Origin: AP-15 sp963747735
Lineage (GTDB): Bacteria > Pseudomonadota > Alphaproteobacteria > ATCC43930 > CGMCC-115725
DNA length: 64,000 nucleotides
Direction of reading: 5' to 3'
NCBI GenBank assembly: GCA_963747735.1
Contig: CAVVGE010000010.1
Span: forward strand, 12,704 to 76,703
Made by a program: the position numbers and the translations under genes. The stretch's first letter is position 1. Every line of letters begins with the position of its first letter. Positions 36,661-45,627 of the stretch are shown here, in pieces. The notes under the pieces were generated by a model. The model did not search any database. It saw nothing but the letters and a program-made list of their open reading frames with translations, and was not told the DNA's origin.

Positions 36661-36934
36661 AGCATGATTCGTGCAGGTCGAAGCGGATTCTGCGAAACCT
36701 CCCGTCGCACCGCGCATCGGCCCCGATCCCAGTCCTTCCCGCTTTCCCGGCGAAGGCCGGGACCCATCTGTGCACCACTCGGCGCCGATTTCGTGACTGC
36801 CGCGGACCACCCGAGCGAAACAGGAAAAGCGGGGTCCCCAACCGGCGTGGGTCCCGGCTTTCGCCGGGAAAGCGGACGGAGCAAGGGCGCGGAGCGAAAC
36901 GGTTCCGCTTCCGAGGATCATGCTTTAGCAAATC
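36657..36934. repeat. nested inverted-repeat element
   Basis: Outer arms: TTAGAGCATGATTCG at 36657 and its imperfect complement ending GGATCATGCTTTAG near 36926. Nested inside, 36738-36766 and 36848-36876 are near-exact complements (TTTCCCGGCGAAGGCCGGGA against TCCCGGCTTTCGCCGGGAAA). Two separate repeat families appear to have inserted one into the other. No gene here. Confidence 0.75.
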
Positions 36935-36939
36935 GGCAG

Positions 36940-37851
36940 CTAATCGGCCGGGCGCGGCGGGCGAGCCGGACGGCGAAACGCCTCGTGGCGCAGCAGGTAG
37001 AGCCCGGTCAGGGTGACGATCGCGGCACCCGCGATCATCGGCCCGGTCGGGACCTCGTTCCAGATCGCAAAGCCCAACACCGAGCCCCAGATCAGCGCCG
37101 TGTAGTTGAATGGCGAGACCGCCGCCGCCGGCGCGTAATAAAGCGCTTGGGTCGTCCAATATTGCGACACGCCGCCGATCAGGCCGATCGAGCAAAAGAG
37201 GGCGAAATCGAGCGGGCCGGGCGTGACCCAAAAGAACGGCAGGGCAGGGAGCGCCATCAGGGTCATGAAGAAGGCGGTGTAGAACACGATCGAGGCGGTC
37301 AATTCGGTGCGCGTCAGCCCGCGCACGGTCAAGGTGCCGACGGCGTTGCACGCAGCGCAAAAGAGCGCGTTGGCCATGCCGAGCCCGCTGCCGCTGCCCG
37401 ACGGCCGCGCCATGATCAAGACGCCGGCAAAACCGGCGAGCACCGCGATCCAGCGCTCGCGCCCGACCCGCTCTTTCAGGAGCGGCCAGGAGAGCGCCGT
37501 CAAAAACAGGGGTGCCGCAAAGGTCAGCGCCACCGCATCGGCCAATGGCAGCAGGTGGTAGGCGAAAAACGAGGTGACGTTGGAGGCGCCCCAGATTGCC
37601 GCGCGCCCGAATTGCGCACCGAGCCGGTGGGTGCGCAGGGTCGAATTGCCGCCGGCGCGCAATACCAGGATGTAGGACGGCAGCAGCGCGACGGCGCTGC
37701 GGAAAAACACAAGTATCGGGATCGGGTAGCTTTGCGCCAGCCATTTGCCGATCGCGTTCTGGATCGAAAACAGAAAGACCGACGCGACCATGTAGAGAAT
37801 GCCGAGCCGGATATCGTCGACGCGCGCCGCCGGCCGCGCGGAGGTCGCCAC
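36940..37851 (-). CDS. EamA/DMT-family transporter
   Basis: 303 residues with ten predicted membrane helices in two EamA repeats, e.g. LGILYMVASVFLFSIQNAIG near the start and LYYAPAAAVSPFNYTALIWG in the second half. The drug/metabolite transporter superfamily covers amino-acid, nucleotide-sugar and drug exporters, so the cargo is unknown. A GTG start at 37851 lies 7 bases behind the acyl-CoA dehydrogenase stop, suggesting co-transcription. Confidence 0.8.
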   Translation of the reverse strand: MATSARPAARVDDIRLGILYMVASVFLFSIQNAIGKWLAQSYPIPILVFFRSAVALLPSYILVLRAGGNSTLRTHRLGAQFGRAAIWGASNVTSFFAYHLLPLADAVALTFAAPLFLTALSWPLLKERVGRERWIAVLAGFAGVLIMARPSGSGSGLGMANALFCAACNAVGTLTVRGLTRTELTASIVFYTAFFMTLMALPALPFFWVTPGPLDFALFCSIGLIGGVSQYWTTQALYYAPAAAVSPFNYTALIWGSVLGFAIWNEVPTGPMIAGAAIVTLTGLYLLRHEAFRRPARPPRPAD

Positions 37852-37858
37852 GATCGGG

Positions 37859-39583
37859 TCAGAGCCGGTCGGGGTCGAAAGCGAGCACCGTGTCGCCGCC
37901 CAGCGCCGCGGCGAGGCAGCCGGGCGCGCGCGCTAGAAAATGCTCGGCGAAAAAGCGCGCGGTCTGGATTTTCGCGGCGAGGAACAGGGCGTCGCCGTCA
38001 CCGGCTGTGATCTGTCGGTCGGCGGCCAATGCCTGGCGCGCCATCAGCCAGCCGGAAGCGACGATCCCGAACATTTCGAGATAGGGGGCGGCCCCGGCAG
38101 CCGCCATGTCCTCTGCCGCCACGACCAGATCGGAGGTGGCCGCCCGCAGCGCCTCCAAGCCGCGCCGCAGCTCTTCGCCGATCCCCGCGAGATGCGCGAG
38201 ATGGGGATGGGGGCGATCGAGCGCGGCGATCGTCGTCTCGATATCGGCAAAGAGCTCGGCCGCGGCCATACCCCGATCGCGGCGCAGCTTGCGGCCGACG
38301 AGGTCGCCCGCCTGGATGCCGTTCGTCCCTTCGTAGATCGGTGCGATCCGGGCGTCGCGCAGATATTGGGCGGCCCCGGTCTCCTCGATATAGCCCATGC
38401 CGCCATGCACCTGGATGCCGGTCGAAGCGATGGCGACGGCGAGATCGCTGCACCACGCCTTGACCACCGGGGTCAGCAATTCCGCGCGCCGCCGCGCGGC
38501 AGCATCGCCCTCGACCAGCGAGACCGCGTAATAAGCGAGCGCCCGCATCGCCTGCGTTCCGGCGCGCATCCACAGCAGCATCCGGCGCACATCGGGATGA
38601 TGGATGATCGCCAGCGCGCCGGCATCGGTGGGGACGCCGAGCGGGTGGCCCTGCACCCGCATGCGGGCGAAATCGCGGGCCTCTTGATAGGCGCGCTCGG
38701 CGATGGCGACCCCCTGGAGGCCGACATTGAGCCGGGCGTTGTTCATCATGACGAACATCGCTTCGAGGCCGCGATGCTCGGCGCCGACCAGCGAGCCGAC
38801 CGCATCCTCGTATTCGAGGACACAAGTCGGCGAGGCATGAATCCCGAGCTTTTGCTCGAGGCGGAGGGTGCGCACGCCGTTCCGGCGGCCCGGTCCACCA
38901 TCGCGATCGGGAAGGAATTTCGGCACCAGGAACAGCGACAAGCCGCGGCCGCCGGGTGGGCCGCCCGCAATGCGCGCCAGCACCATATGGACGATGTTGG
39001 GTGCGAGGTCGTGGTCGCCCCAGGTGATGAAGATCTTCTGCCCGGTCAAGCGGTAGCGGTCGCCGTCCGGCACCGCGCGGCTGCGCAACGCACCGAGGTC
39101 GGACCCGGCCTGCGGCTCGGTCAAGTTCATCGTCCCGGTCCATTCGCCGGAAACGAGCTTTGCCAGATAGAGCTGCTTTTGCGTGTCCGAGCCGTGCCTT
39201 TGCAGCACCTCGACCGCGGCGAGGTTGAGCAGCGGGCAGAGGGCAAAGCTCATGCACGCCGAATTCCACATTTCGCCGACCGGTGCCGCGAGCAGCAGCG
39301 GCAGCCCTTGTCCGCCATGGCCGGGATCGGCGGCGAGCCCGTTCCAGCCGCCTTCGACATAGCGCGCATAGGCCTCGCGAAACCCCGCGGGTGTGCGCAC
39401 CACGCCATTTTCGAGAACGCTGCCGATACGGTCCGCCGGCTGGTTCAACGGGGCGATGACGCTCTCGGCCAATTTCGCCGCCTCGCCGAGCACCGGTCCG
39501 ACGATGTCGGCAGAAAGCCCGGCGCCTCCGGCGACCGCATCGAGGACAAAGCGCATTTCGGCGAGCGGGGCGCTGTAAGGCAT
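37859..39583 (-). CDS. acyl-CoA dehydrogenase, large DmdC/AidB-like type
   Basis: 574 residues, longer than ordinary 380-residue acyl-CoA dehydrogenases and typical of the branch with DmdC (3-methylmercaptopropionyl-CoA dehydrogenase). FAD-binding signatures: GTMNLTEPQAGSDLGALRS, KIFITWGDHD and IQVHGGMGYIEETGAAQYLR, followed by ARIAPIYEGTNGIQAGDLVG with the catalytic Glu. The C-terminal extension (about 150 residues) is the extra helical domain of this branch. ATG at 39583 begins the conserved MPYSAPLAEMRFVLD. The substrate is not established. Confidence 0.88.
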   Translation of the reverse strand: MPYSAPLAEMRFVLDAVAGGAGLSADIVGPVLGEAAKLAESVIAPLNQPADRIGSVLENGVVRTPAGFREAYARYVEGGWNGLAADPGHGGQGLPLLLAAPVGEMWNSACMSFALCPLLNLAAVEVLQRHGSDTQKQLYLAKLVSGEWTGTMNLTEPQAGSDLGALRSRAVPDGDRYRLTGQKIFITWGDHDLAPNIVHMVLARIAGGPPGGRGLSLFLVPKFLPDRDGGPGRRNGVRTLRLEQKLGIHASPTCVLEYEDAVGSLVGAEHRGLEAMFVMMNNARLNVGLQGVAIAERAYQEARDFARMRVQGHPLGVPTDAGALAIIHHPDVRRMLLWMRAGTQAMRALAYYAVSLVEGDAAARRRAELLTPVVKAWCSDLAVAIASTGIQVHGGMGYIEETGAAQYLRDARIAPIYEGTNGIQAGDLVGRKLRRDRGMAAAELFADIETTIAALDRPHPHLAHLAGIGEELRRGLEALRAATSDLVVAAEDMAAAGAAPYLEMFGIVASGWLMARQALAADRQITAGDGDALFLAAKIQTARFFAEHFLARAPGCLAAALGGDTVLAFDPDRL

Positions 39584-39709
39584 GGCGGCGCCTGTCGGCA
39601 GCAAGGACAGCGCGAGCATATCCGATCGCCGGCCGCGCGGCGCGCTTGGCCGCAGCGGGTCGAGCGCCTACAACACCTCCCGGATCTCTTCGCAGCGAGG
39701 AGCGAGGCC

Positions 39710-41089
39710 GTGCCCGACAGCTTGACGACAAACTCGCCGATCATCGCCGCCTACCGCGCCGCGACACCGGGCTCGGCTGCCGCCGCCGAAAAAGCCGCCG
39801 ATTTGTTCCCGAGCGGCATCACCCATGATTCGCGCTATATCGAGCCTTACGGCCTCTACGTCGCCCGCGCCCAGGGGCCGCGCAAATGGGATGTCGACGG
39901 CCGTTGCTACGTCGATTATTTCGGCGGGCACGGCGCGCTGCTGCTCGGCCATTGCCACCCGAAGGTGGTCGAGGCGGTGCATAAGCAGATCGAGCGCGGG
40001 ACCCATTTCGGCGCCAGCCACGAGACCGAGATCGAATGGGCCGAATGGATCATGCGGCTCGTCCCCTCGGCCGAGCGGGTGCGCTTCACCTCGTCGGGCA
40101 CCGAGGCGACCTTGATGGCGTTGCGCCTTGCCCGCGCCTTTACCGGCAAGGACAAGGTGATCCGCTTCAAGCACCATTTTCACGGCTGGCACGACCACAT
40201 GACCTCGGGCTATGCGAGCCATTTCGACGGCACGCCGACGACCGGCGTCTTGCCCGGGGTGGCCGGCAGCGTCTTGCTCGCCGAGCAAAACGACGCCGAG
40301 GGGCTCGCCCGCCTCCTCGAAAGCCGCGACGACATCGCTGCCGCGATCCTCGAGCCGACCGGGGCGCATGGCGCGAGATTGCCGATCGATCCCGCGTTTC
40401 TGACCCGCCTGCGCGAGCTGACCCGCGAGCACGGTGTGCTGTTGATTTTCGACGAGGTGGTGACCGGGTTCCGCGTCGCGCCGGGCGGCGCGCAATCGGT
40501 CTTCGGCGTCCGGCCCGATTTGACCACGCTCGCCAAGATCGTCGCCGGCGGGCTGCCGGGGGCGGCGGTGACCGGACGCAAGGACATCCTCGACCTCCTT
40601 GATTTTGGCGTCACCAAAGCGACGGAGCGCGAAAAGATCGCGCATCAGGGCACCTTCAACGCCAACCCGCTCTCCGCCGCCGCCGGGGTCGCCGCCTTAG
40701 AGGTTGTCGGCACCACCGACGCCTGCGCCCGCGCCAACGCCTATGGCGAGGCGGTGCGCAAACGGATCAACGAAGTGTTCGAGGAGGAGCGGGTGCCGTG
40801 GGCCGCCTATGGCACGTTTTCGATGCTGCACATCTTTACCAACCCCGAAGGGAAGGCGCTCACGCCCACCCGGTTCGATGCGCTCGGCGAGCCCGCCGAG
40901 ATCCTGACCGGCAACCGCCACGCCGGCATCATCCACAAATTCCGGCTGGCGATGATGGTGCACGGCGTCGATTTCAACAGCAGCCCGGGCGGCGTCGTCT
41001 CGATGACGCATGGCGAGCCCGAGCTCGAAGACACCGCCGCGGCGCTGCGCAAAAGCCTGCGCATGCTAAAGCAGGAAGGCGAAATCTGA
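39710..41089 (+). CDS. aminotransferase class III, glutamate-1-semialdehyde aminomutase-like
   Basis: 459 residues from the GTG at 39710 (AGCGAGG upstream). PLP-enzyme features: VRFTSSGTEATLMALRLARA, the FKHHFHGWHDHM segment, and LLIFDEVVTGFR with the PLP-ring Asp. The expected active-site Lys region reads TLAKIVAGGLPGAAVTGRKD, then HQGTFNANPLSAAAG. The sequence is of the GSA-aminomutase subgroup often found outside haem synthesis, acting on other amino acids or semialdehydes. Divergent from the acyl-CoA dehydrogenase. The 1000-residue open frame upstream is the antisense shadow of that gene. Confidence 0.85.
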   Translation: MPDSLTTNSPIIAAYRAATPGSAAAAEKAADLFPSGITHDSRYIEPYGLYVARAQGPRKWDVDGRCYVDYFGGHGALLLGHCHPKVVEAVHKQIERGTHFGASHETEIEWAEWIMRLVPSAERVRFTSSGTEATLMALRLARAFTGKDKVIRFKHHFHGWHDHMTSGYASHFDGTPTTGVLPGVAGSVLLAEQNDAEGLARLLESRDDIAAAILEPTGAHGARLPIDPAFLTRLRELTREHGVLLIFDEVVTGFRVAPGGAQSVFGVRPDLTTLAKIVAGGLPGAAVTGRKDILDLLDFGVTKATEREKIAHQGTFNANPLSAAAGVAALEVVGTTDACARANAYGEAVRKRINEVFEEERVPWAAYGTFSMLHIFTNPEGKALTPTRFDALGEPAEILTGNRHAGIIHKFRLAMMVHGVDFNSSPGGVVSMTHGEPELEDTAAALRKSLRMLKQEGEI

Positions 41090-41193
41090 GCGAGCGGCGG
41101 CTGTGGATAGCCTGCCAAAGCCATGGGGACAAGTGACGTTTCCTGTGCGTAAGTAATTTTCGCCTGTCGGCGAAACATTTGCGGAACCCCATC

Positions 41194-41550
41194 ATGGCCA
41201 GCGAGAACGACGCCAGCGAGAACGGCGGGGACACGCTGTTTGAGATGGCGAACCTGTTCCCTGCCGACACCGGCTTGCCGATGGTGATCTGGGTATCCGA
41301 GCGCGGCCATGCGCGCCACGACGTGCGCATCAAGGTCAACCAAGCACACGGCACGCGGATGTTGCCGGGCAACCTCGCGACGGTGGCGATCCGCCCGGTG
41401 CCATGGCTGGTCACCGGGCAATTATCAGCGGCCGATCTGCAGCTGGTCAGCCGGTGGATCGCGTTGAACGAAGCGGCTCTTATCGATTATTGGGAATACC
41501 GGATCAGCACCGCCGAGCTCGTCGGCCGCTTGCAGAAGCTGCCGCCGTGA
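41194..41550 (+). CDS. conserved hypothetical protein
   Basis: 118 residues from the ATG at 41194. Core motifs: TGLPMVIWVSERGHARHDVR, then IKVNQAHGTRM, VAIRPVPWLVTGQLSAADLQ and a C-terminal DYWEYRISTAELVGRLQKL. I have seen this type of short protein repeatedly in Rhizobiales and Rhodospirillales genomes; no function is known to me. No membrane segment. Stands alone between the aminotransferase and comEC. Confidence 0.7.
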   Translation: MASENDASENGGDTLFEMANLFPADTGLPMVIWVSERGHARHDVRIKVNQAHGTRMLPGNLATVAIRPVPWLVTGQLSAADLQLVSRWIALNEAALIDYWEYRISTAELVGRLQKLPP

Positions 41551-41708
41551 GCACCCCGCCGCCATAGCCGTTCGCGCACTTTTGCCACATCCCGCGTTTC
41601 AGAGTGCAGCTCCCGTTCCGCCGTCATTAAAGCGTCAAACCGGGTGGTGCGACTTTCGCTTGCACGGCTGATCGACTAACCTCGCCAGACGCGTGCAGCG
41701 GGGCGGCG

Positions 41709-43865
41709 ATGGCGGATGCGGCGGTCGCGGGCGGATGGCTCGGCCGCGCGCCGGGATGGGGCGCGCGCGCCTGGGGAATGCTGCACGCGGCGCTGGCCGC
41801 CGAAGGCGAGCGGCGCCTCCTATGGCTGCCGGTCTTCTTTGGCGCCGGGATCGGCGTCTATTTCGCGCTGACCGTCGAGCCGCCATTGTGGCCCGGCATC
41901 GTTGGCATCGCGGCCGGGGCGGGCTTGGCTGCGGCAATGCGGAATTATCCGCTGATGAGCGAGGCGGCGCTCGCCCTCAGCGTCTTTGCCGCCGGCTTTA
42001 CGTTGGCCGCCGAGACCACCTGGGAACATCAAGCACCGATGCTGGTGCGCCGCCTCGGCCCGGTCGAGGTCACCGGGCGCGTCCTCGATATCGACCTGCA
42101 GGGAACCGGCTGGCGGCTGATCGTCGCTCCCGCTGCGCTGCCGGGGCTGGCGCCGGGCGACGAGCCGCGGCGGCTGCGGATCCATGTCCCAAAGTCGAGC
42201 GACCTGCTCGTCCCCGGCGACGGCGTGCGGATGAAGGCGGTGCTCTATCCGGTACCGGGGCAGGTGCTGCCGGGCGGGCACGATTTGCAGCGCGAAGCCT
42301 ATTTCGCCGAGATCGGCGGGGTCGGCTACAGCTATGGCGGCGCCCGCCGGGTCGCCTTGCCCGAGGACGCAGCCGGCGGCTGGCGCGAAGCGTTGCGCGA
42401 ATTGCGCGCGCGGATGACGCAGCGGATCACCGCCGTCTTGCCGGGCTCGACCGGCGGCGTCGCCTCGGCGCTGATCACTGGCAAGCGCGGTGCGGTTTCG
42501 GAGAAGGTAAAGGAGGCGTTTCGCAATTCCGGCCTGTCGCACCTCTTGGCGATCGCCGGCTTGCATATGGGGCTGGTCGCCGCCTTTGTGTTTTTTGCCG
42601 TGCGCGGCGGGCTGGCGCTGATCCCGTGGGTGGCGCTGCGCTATCCGATCAAAAAGATCGCCGCCGCCGCCACGCTTTTTGTGCTGACCTGCTACTTGTT
42701 GATCTCGGGTGCGGCGATCCCGACCGAGCGCGCCTTTGTCATGAACGGGCTCGTCTTTGTCGCGGTCCTGCTCGACCGGCTGCGGATTTCGATGCGGGTC
42801 TGCGCGATCGCCGCCGCGGTTGTGTTGGCGATCGACCCGGCGAGCTTTGTCGGCGTCAGCTTTCAGATGTCGTTCGGCGCCGTCGTGGCGCTGATCGCGG
42901 TCTACGAAACCTTTGGCGCGCGGCTCGGGCGCGTGCTGCACGGCCGCACCTTGCCGGGCCAGGTGCTGGGGTATTGCGGCGCGGTCGTCGTCACCACGCT
43001 CGTCGCCACGATCGGGACCCTCCCGTTTTCGGTCTATCACTTTCACAAGCTGGTGCTTTATTCGCCGCTCGCCAATGTCGTCGCGGTGCCGCTGAGCGCG
43101 TTGTGGACATTGCCGTGGGGCGTCGTCGGCTGCCTCTTGATGCCGTTCGGCCTCGAGCGGCTGGCGCTGGTGCCGATGGGCTGGGGCATCGACCTGACGA
43201 TCTGGGTCGCCGAACGGGTCTCGGGGTTGCGTGGCGATGTTTGGGCGATGCCGCAGCTCCCGGCCTGGGGGCTCGTGCTGATTTCGCTCGGTGGGCTGTG
43301 GCTTTGCCTGTGGCGCGGACCTTGGCGGCGCTGGGGCGCGGTGGCGGTCGTGGCCGGCTTCGCCGGCATGGCGACGACCCGGCCGCCCGACATCGTGATC
43401 GCCGATATCGGCCGCTTTCTCGCAGCGCGGGCACCCGATGGCGGCTATTTCGTCGCCGCCGGGCGAGGCGACCGGTTCGCTGCCTCGACCTTGGCCGAGG
43501 AGACCGGCGAGCCGCAATTTCCATGGCCGCAGGCGGGTGAGGCCAACGCCGCGGAGCTCGATTGCAGCGGTGGATTGTGCCGCTACGCCGCGCGCGGGCG
43601 GCGGGTTGCGATCGTCACCGGCACGAGCGCCCTGCCGCTCGACTGCACCCAATGGGACGCGATCGTGGCGCAGGTCCCGACGGGTTTTCGCTGTCGCCGG
43701 ACGATGCCGGTGATCGACCGCATCGATTCATGGCGACGCGGTGCGGTGGCGCTGTGGCTGGATGCGGACGGTGTTGCTGTCGAAGCCGCAAATGACAGCC
43801 GCGGCGACCGCCCCTGGGTGCCGCATCCACAGTCGCGGCGACGCCACCCCGACCACCCATACTGA
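41709..43865 (+). CDS. comEC: ComEC/Rec2 family DNA-uptake channel protein
   Basis: 718 residues with many membrane helices. N-terminal DUF4131-type region, then the competence domain with the signature NSGLSHLLAIAGLHMGLVAA and RAFVMNGLVFVAVLLDRLRI. A C-terminal soluble part ends in low complexity. ComEC forms the inner-membrane channel for single-stranded DNA in natural transformation. Here the metallo-beta-lactamase-like nuclease domain of Gram-positive ComEC is absent, as in many alphaproteobacteria. It is convergent with the Rieske gene, six bases apart. Confidence 0.88.
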   Translation: MADAAVAGGWLGRAPGWGARAWGMLHAALAAEGERRLLWLPVFFGAGIGVYFALTVEPPLWPGIVGIAAGAGLAAAMRNYPLMSEAALALSVFAAGFTLAAETTWEHQAPMLVRRLGPVEVTGRVLDIDLQGTGWRLIVAPAALPGLAPGDEPRRLRIHVPKSSDLLVPGDGVRMKAVLYPVPGQVLPGGHDLQREAYFAEIGGVGYSYGGARRVALPEDAAGGWREALRELRARMTQRITAVLPGSTGGVASALITGKRGAVSEKVKEAFRNSGLSHLLAIAGLHMGLVAAFVFFAVRGGLALIPWVALRYPIKKIAAAATLFVLTCYLLISGAAIPTERAFVMNGLVFVAVLLDRLRISMRVCAIAAAVVLAIDPASFVGVSFQMSFGAVVALIAVYETFGARLGRVLHGRTLPGQVLGYCGAVVVTTLVATIGTLPFSVYHFHKLVLYSPLANVVAVPLSALWTLPWGVVGCLLMPFGLERLALVPMGWGIDLTIWVAERVSGLRGDVWAMPQLPAWGLVLISLGGLWLCLWRGPWRRWGAVAVVAGFAGMATTRPPDIVIADIGRFLAARAPDGGYFVAAGRGDRFAASTLAEETGEPQFPWPQAGEANAAELDCSGGLCRYAARGRRVAIVTGTSALPLDCTQWDAIVAQVPTGFRCRRTMPVIDRIDSWRRGAVALWLDADGVAVEAANDSRGDRPWVPHPQSRRRHPDHPY

Positions 43866-43870
43866 AAGGG

Positions 43871-44755
43871 TCAGCCGGGCGACAGCAGCGGCCAATACCA
43901 GGCGAAAAACGCGCGATCGAGCGCCGCCGGGCGCGTCTGGCGCAACAATTCCGCGACTGCGTCGGTTTCGCCGGGGAGCGGACCCGGCTGCGGCGCATCG
44001 GGGGCGGCGAGCTCGATCAATTGAAGATCGGTCTGCCGGGCAAATTTCGGGATGACGCGCAACAGCGCTGCCCGATCGCTCTGCACCCGCACCAGGCTGA
44101 GCGGGCCGAACGGCTGCCAGGCATCGGGCCCGGCAGGCTCGTCGAGGATCGGCAGCGCTGCCGATCGGACGAATTGCAGCATCTCCTTCCAATTCCACTC
44201 GGTGCTCCAGCGCGCGCGGCGGGTCACCCAAGCCTCGGCAATCCAGCCGGGGAGTGCCGGGCCGTTTGGCGCCGGGGGATCGGCGCGACCGGAAAGATCG
44301 ACAAAAATCAGCCCGTCGCGAATGCCGATCGGGTAGCGGCCGAGGCGCAGCCGGGCCGGGTCGATCCGCGCCGACAGATCGGGCTCGACGAGCCGCCCGT
44401 CGGTGGTGAACTCCCAGCCGTGATAGGGGCAGATCAGCCGCTCTGCCGGGCCTTCCTCGGCTTCGCAGACCGGATAGCCGGCATGGATGCAGACATTGCG
44501 CAAGGCATGCAAGGCGCCGCCCTCGGCGCGGGTCACCAGGACCGAGCGGCCGCCGCTGTCAAAGCGGAAATAGCGGTGGTCGGCATCGAGCCGGCTTTGA
44601 TGGTCGACCGCAATCCATGGCCGGACGAAAATCCGCTCGCGCTCGGCCGCGAACACCTCGGCGCTGTCGAGCCATTCCGGCTGCGGCGCAATGTCGGCCG
44701 CGCCATCGAGCTGGTCTGCGAGTGCCGCGAGGCTTGCAGGAAGGTCCATCGCCAA
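43871..44755 (-). CDS. Rieske [2Fe-2S] protein, ring-hydroxylase-like but lacking the catalytic iron site
   Basis: 294 residues. The Rieske domain is complete: Cys89-x-His91 in CIHAG and Cys109-x-x-His112 in CPYHGWEF. It has the layout of aromatic-ring-hydroxylating oxygenase alpha subunits (FVRPWIAVDHQSRLDADHRY upstream, LIFVDLSG after). The C-terminal half is shorter than usual. The segment where the mononuclear iron ligands normally lie (D/E...H-x4-H) reads STEWNWKEMLQFVRSAALPI without either His. It may therefore be an electron-transfer or regulatory derivative rather than an oxygenase. Confidence 0.78.
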   Translation of the reverse strand: MAMDLPASLAALADQLDGAADIAPQPEWLDSAEVFAAERERIFVRPWIAVDHQSRLDADHRYFRFDSGGRSVLVTRAEGGALHALRNVCIHAGYPVCEAEEGPAERLICPYHGWEFTTDGRLVEPDLSARIDPARLRLGRYPIGIRDGLIFVDLSGRADPPAPNGPALPGWIAEAWVTRRARWSTEWNWKEMLQFVRSAALPILDEPAGPDAWQPFGPLSLVRVQSDRAALLRVIPKFARQTDLQLIELAAPDAPQPGPLPGETDAVAELLRQTRPAALDRAFFAWYWPLLSPG

Positions 44756-44775
44756 AGCCGCCGGTTGCTTGTTGC

Positions 44776-45207
44776 TCAGGCGCGCCAGCGTACAGGGCGG
44801 AGGGGGCGCGTCAAAAGATTTGTGCCGGTCTCAGCCATGCGCCGGCAGGCTTTGCTGCGACATCCGGCGGTGGGCGCCGGCGCGTCGAGGTGGGGCGCCG
44901 GCGCGTCGAGGTGGGGCGCCGGCGCGTCGAGGCGGGCCTGGGTGACGGCGAGCTCGCGCTCCAGCGCCTCGGCACGCCGGCGGCATTGCCGCAATTCGCG
45001 CCGGCGCCGATGCCCGGCCGCCCATGCGACGATCGCCCCGATGCCGAACCCGGTCAAAAGCGCGAGGAAGACGATGAGATAAAGCCGCGTCTCGACGAGA
45101 AACGGCAGCGGCCACAGCCCGAGCGAAACCGCTTGGCGGTTGGAAATCGCGAACAGGCTGCACAGCACCGCCAAAATGACGACCGCCGGCCAGAACAACA
45201 GCCGCAT
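44776..45207 (-). CDS. lapA: LapA-domain (DUF1049) inner-membrane protein
   Basis: 143 residues. Two membrane helices (LLFWPAVVILAVLCSLFAIS and LYLIVFLALLTGFGIGAIVA) flank LGLWPLPFLVETRLYL, the LapA/YciS layout. A basic coiled coil follows. The tail holds the heptapeptide LDAPAPH in tandem, encoded by a 21-bp tandem repeat; the last copy differs in length by one base, so the residues after it may be out of the ancestral frame. In E. coli LapA works with LapB in controlling LpxC. The order rpsA-ihfB-lapA is conserved. Confidence 0.8.
   Translation of the reverse strand: MRLLFWPAVVILAVLCSLFAISNRQAVSLGLWPLPFLVETRLYLIVFLALLTGFGIGAIVAWAAGHRRRRELRQCRRRAEALERELAVTQARLDAPAPHLDAPAPHLDAPAPTAGCRSKACRRMAETGTNLLTRPLRPVRWRA
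44871..44932. repeat. tandem repeat, 3 x about 21 bp, within lapA
   Basis: Units TGGGGCGCCGGCGCGTCGAG plus G at 44891-44911 and 44912-44932 are identical. The unit at 44871-44890 is one G shorter. The repeat encodes LDAPAPH on the minus strand. Confidence 0.8.
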
Positions 45208-45237
45208 CGAGCTGCCTGCGCCGATCGCCGCCAGGTT

Positions 45238-45531
45238 TCAGGCCGGGCGGGCGGCGTGGTTCAGGCGGTCGCGCAGCTGCTTGCCGGTTTTGAAAAACGG
45301 GACATGCTTTTCGGCGACCTTGACGCTGTCGCCGGTGCGCGGGTTGCGGCCGAGCCGCGCGTCGCGGCGCTTGACCGAGAACGCCCCGAACCCGCGCAGC
45401 TCGACGCGGTCACCGCGCGCCAGCGCCGCTGCGATCTCGTCGAAGATTGCGGTGACGATGATATCGACGTCACGCTGATAGAGATGCGGATTGGTTTCCG
45501 TGAGCTTTTGGACGAGCTCCGACTTGGTCAC
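45238..45531 (-). CDS. ihfB: integration host factor subunit beta
   Basis: 97 residues from the GTG at 45531, preceded by a GGGGGGA ribosome site (the open frame extends further but without similarity). HU/IHF fold: VTKSELVQKLTETNPHLYQR, the VELRGFGAFSVKRRDARLGR arm with the signature GRNPRTG, and VPFFKTGKQLRDRLN. With IhfA it bends DNA at specific sites. It lies between rpsA and lapA as in most alphaproteobacteria. Confidence 0.93.
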   Translation of the reverse strand: MTKSELVQKLTETNPHLYQRDVDIIVTAIFDEIAAALARGDRVELRGFGAFSVKRRDARLGRNPRTGDSVKVAEKHVPFFKTGKQLRDRLNHAARPA

Positions 45532-45580
45532 CGCAATCGTCCCCCCTGCACGCAACAGCGAGCCTCGAAGCGTGCCAAAG

Positions 45581-45609
45581 CCTCGGGCGCCGGTCAAGGC
45601 GGCCCGAGG
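45581..45609 (-). other. hairpin between rpsA and ihfB
   Basis: CCTCGGGCGCC and GGCGGCCCGAGG form an 11-bp stem with a single bulged base and a six-base loop. No T-run follows on the minus strand, so it is a weak terminator/attenuator candidate or an RNA-processing hairpin. Confidence 0.5.
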
Positions 45610-45627
45610 TGCAATTCCCTCTTAGCT

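Noticed and set aside
45581..45609. Rho-independent terminator after rpsA
   Set aside because: Good stem but no T-run on the transcribed strand; listed only as a hairpin.
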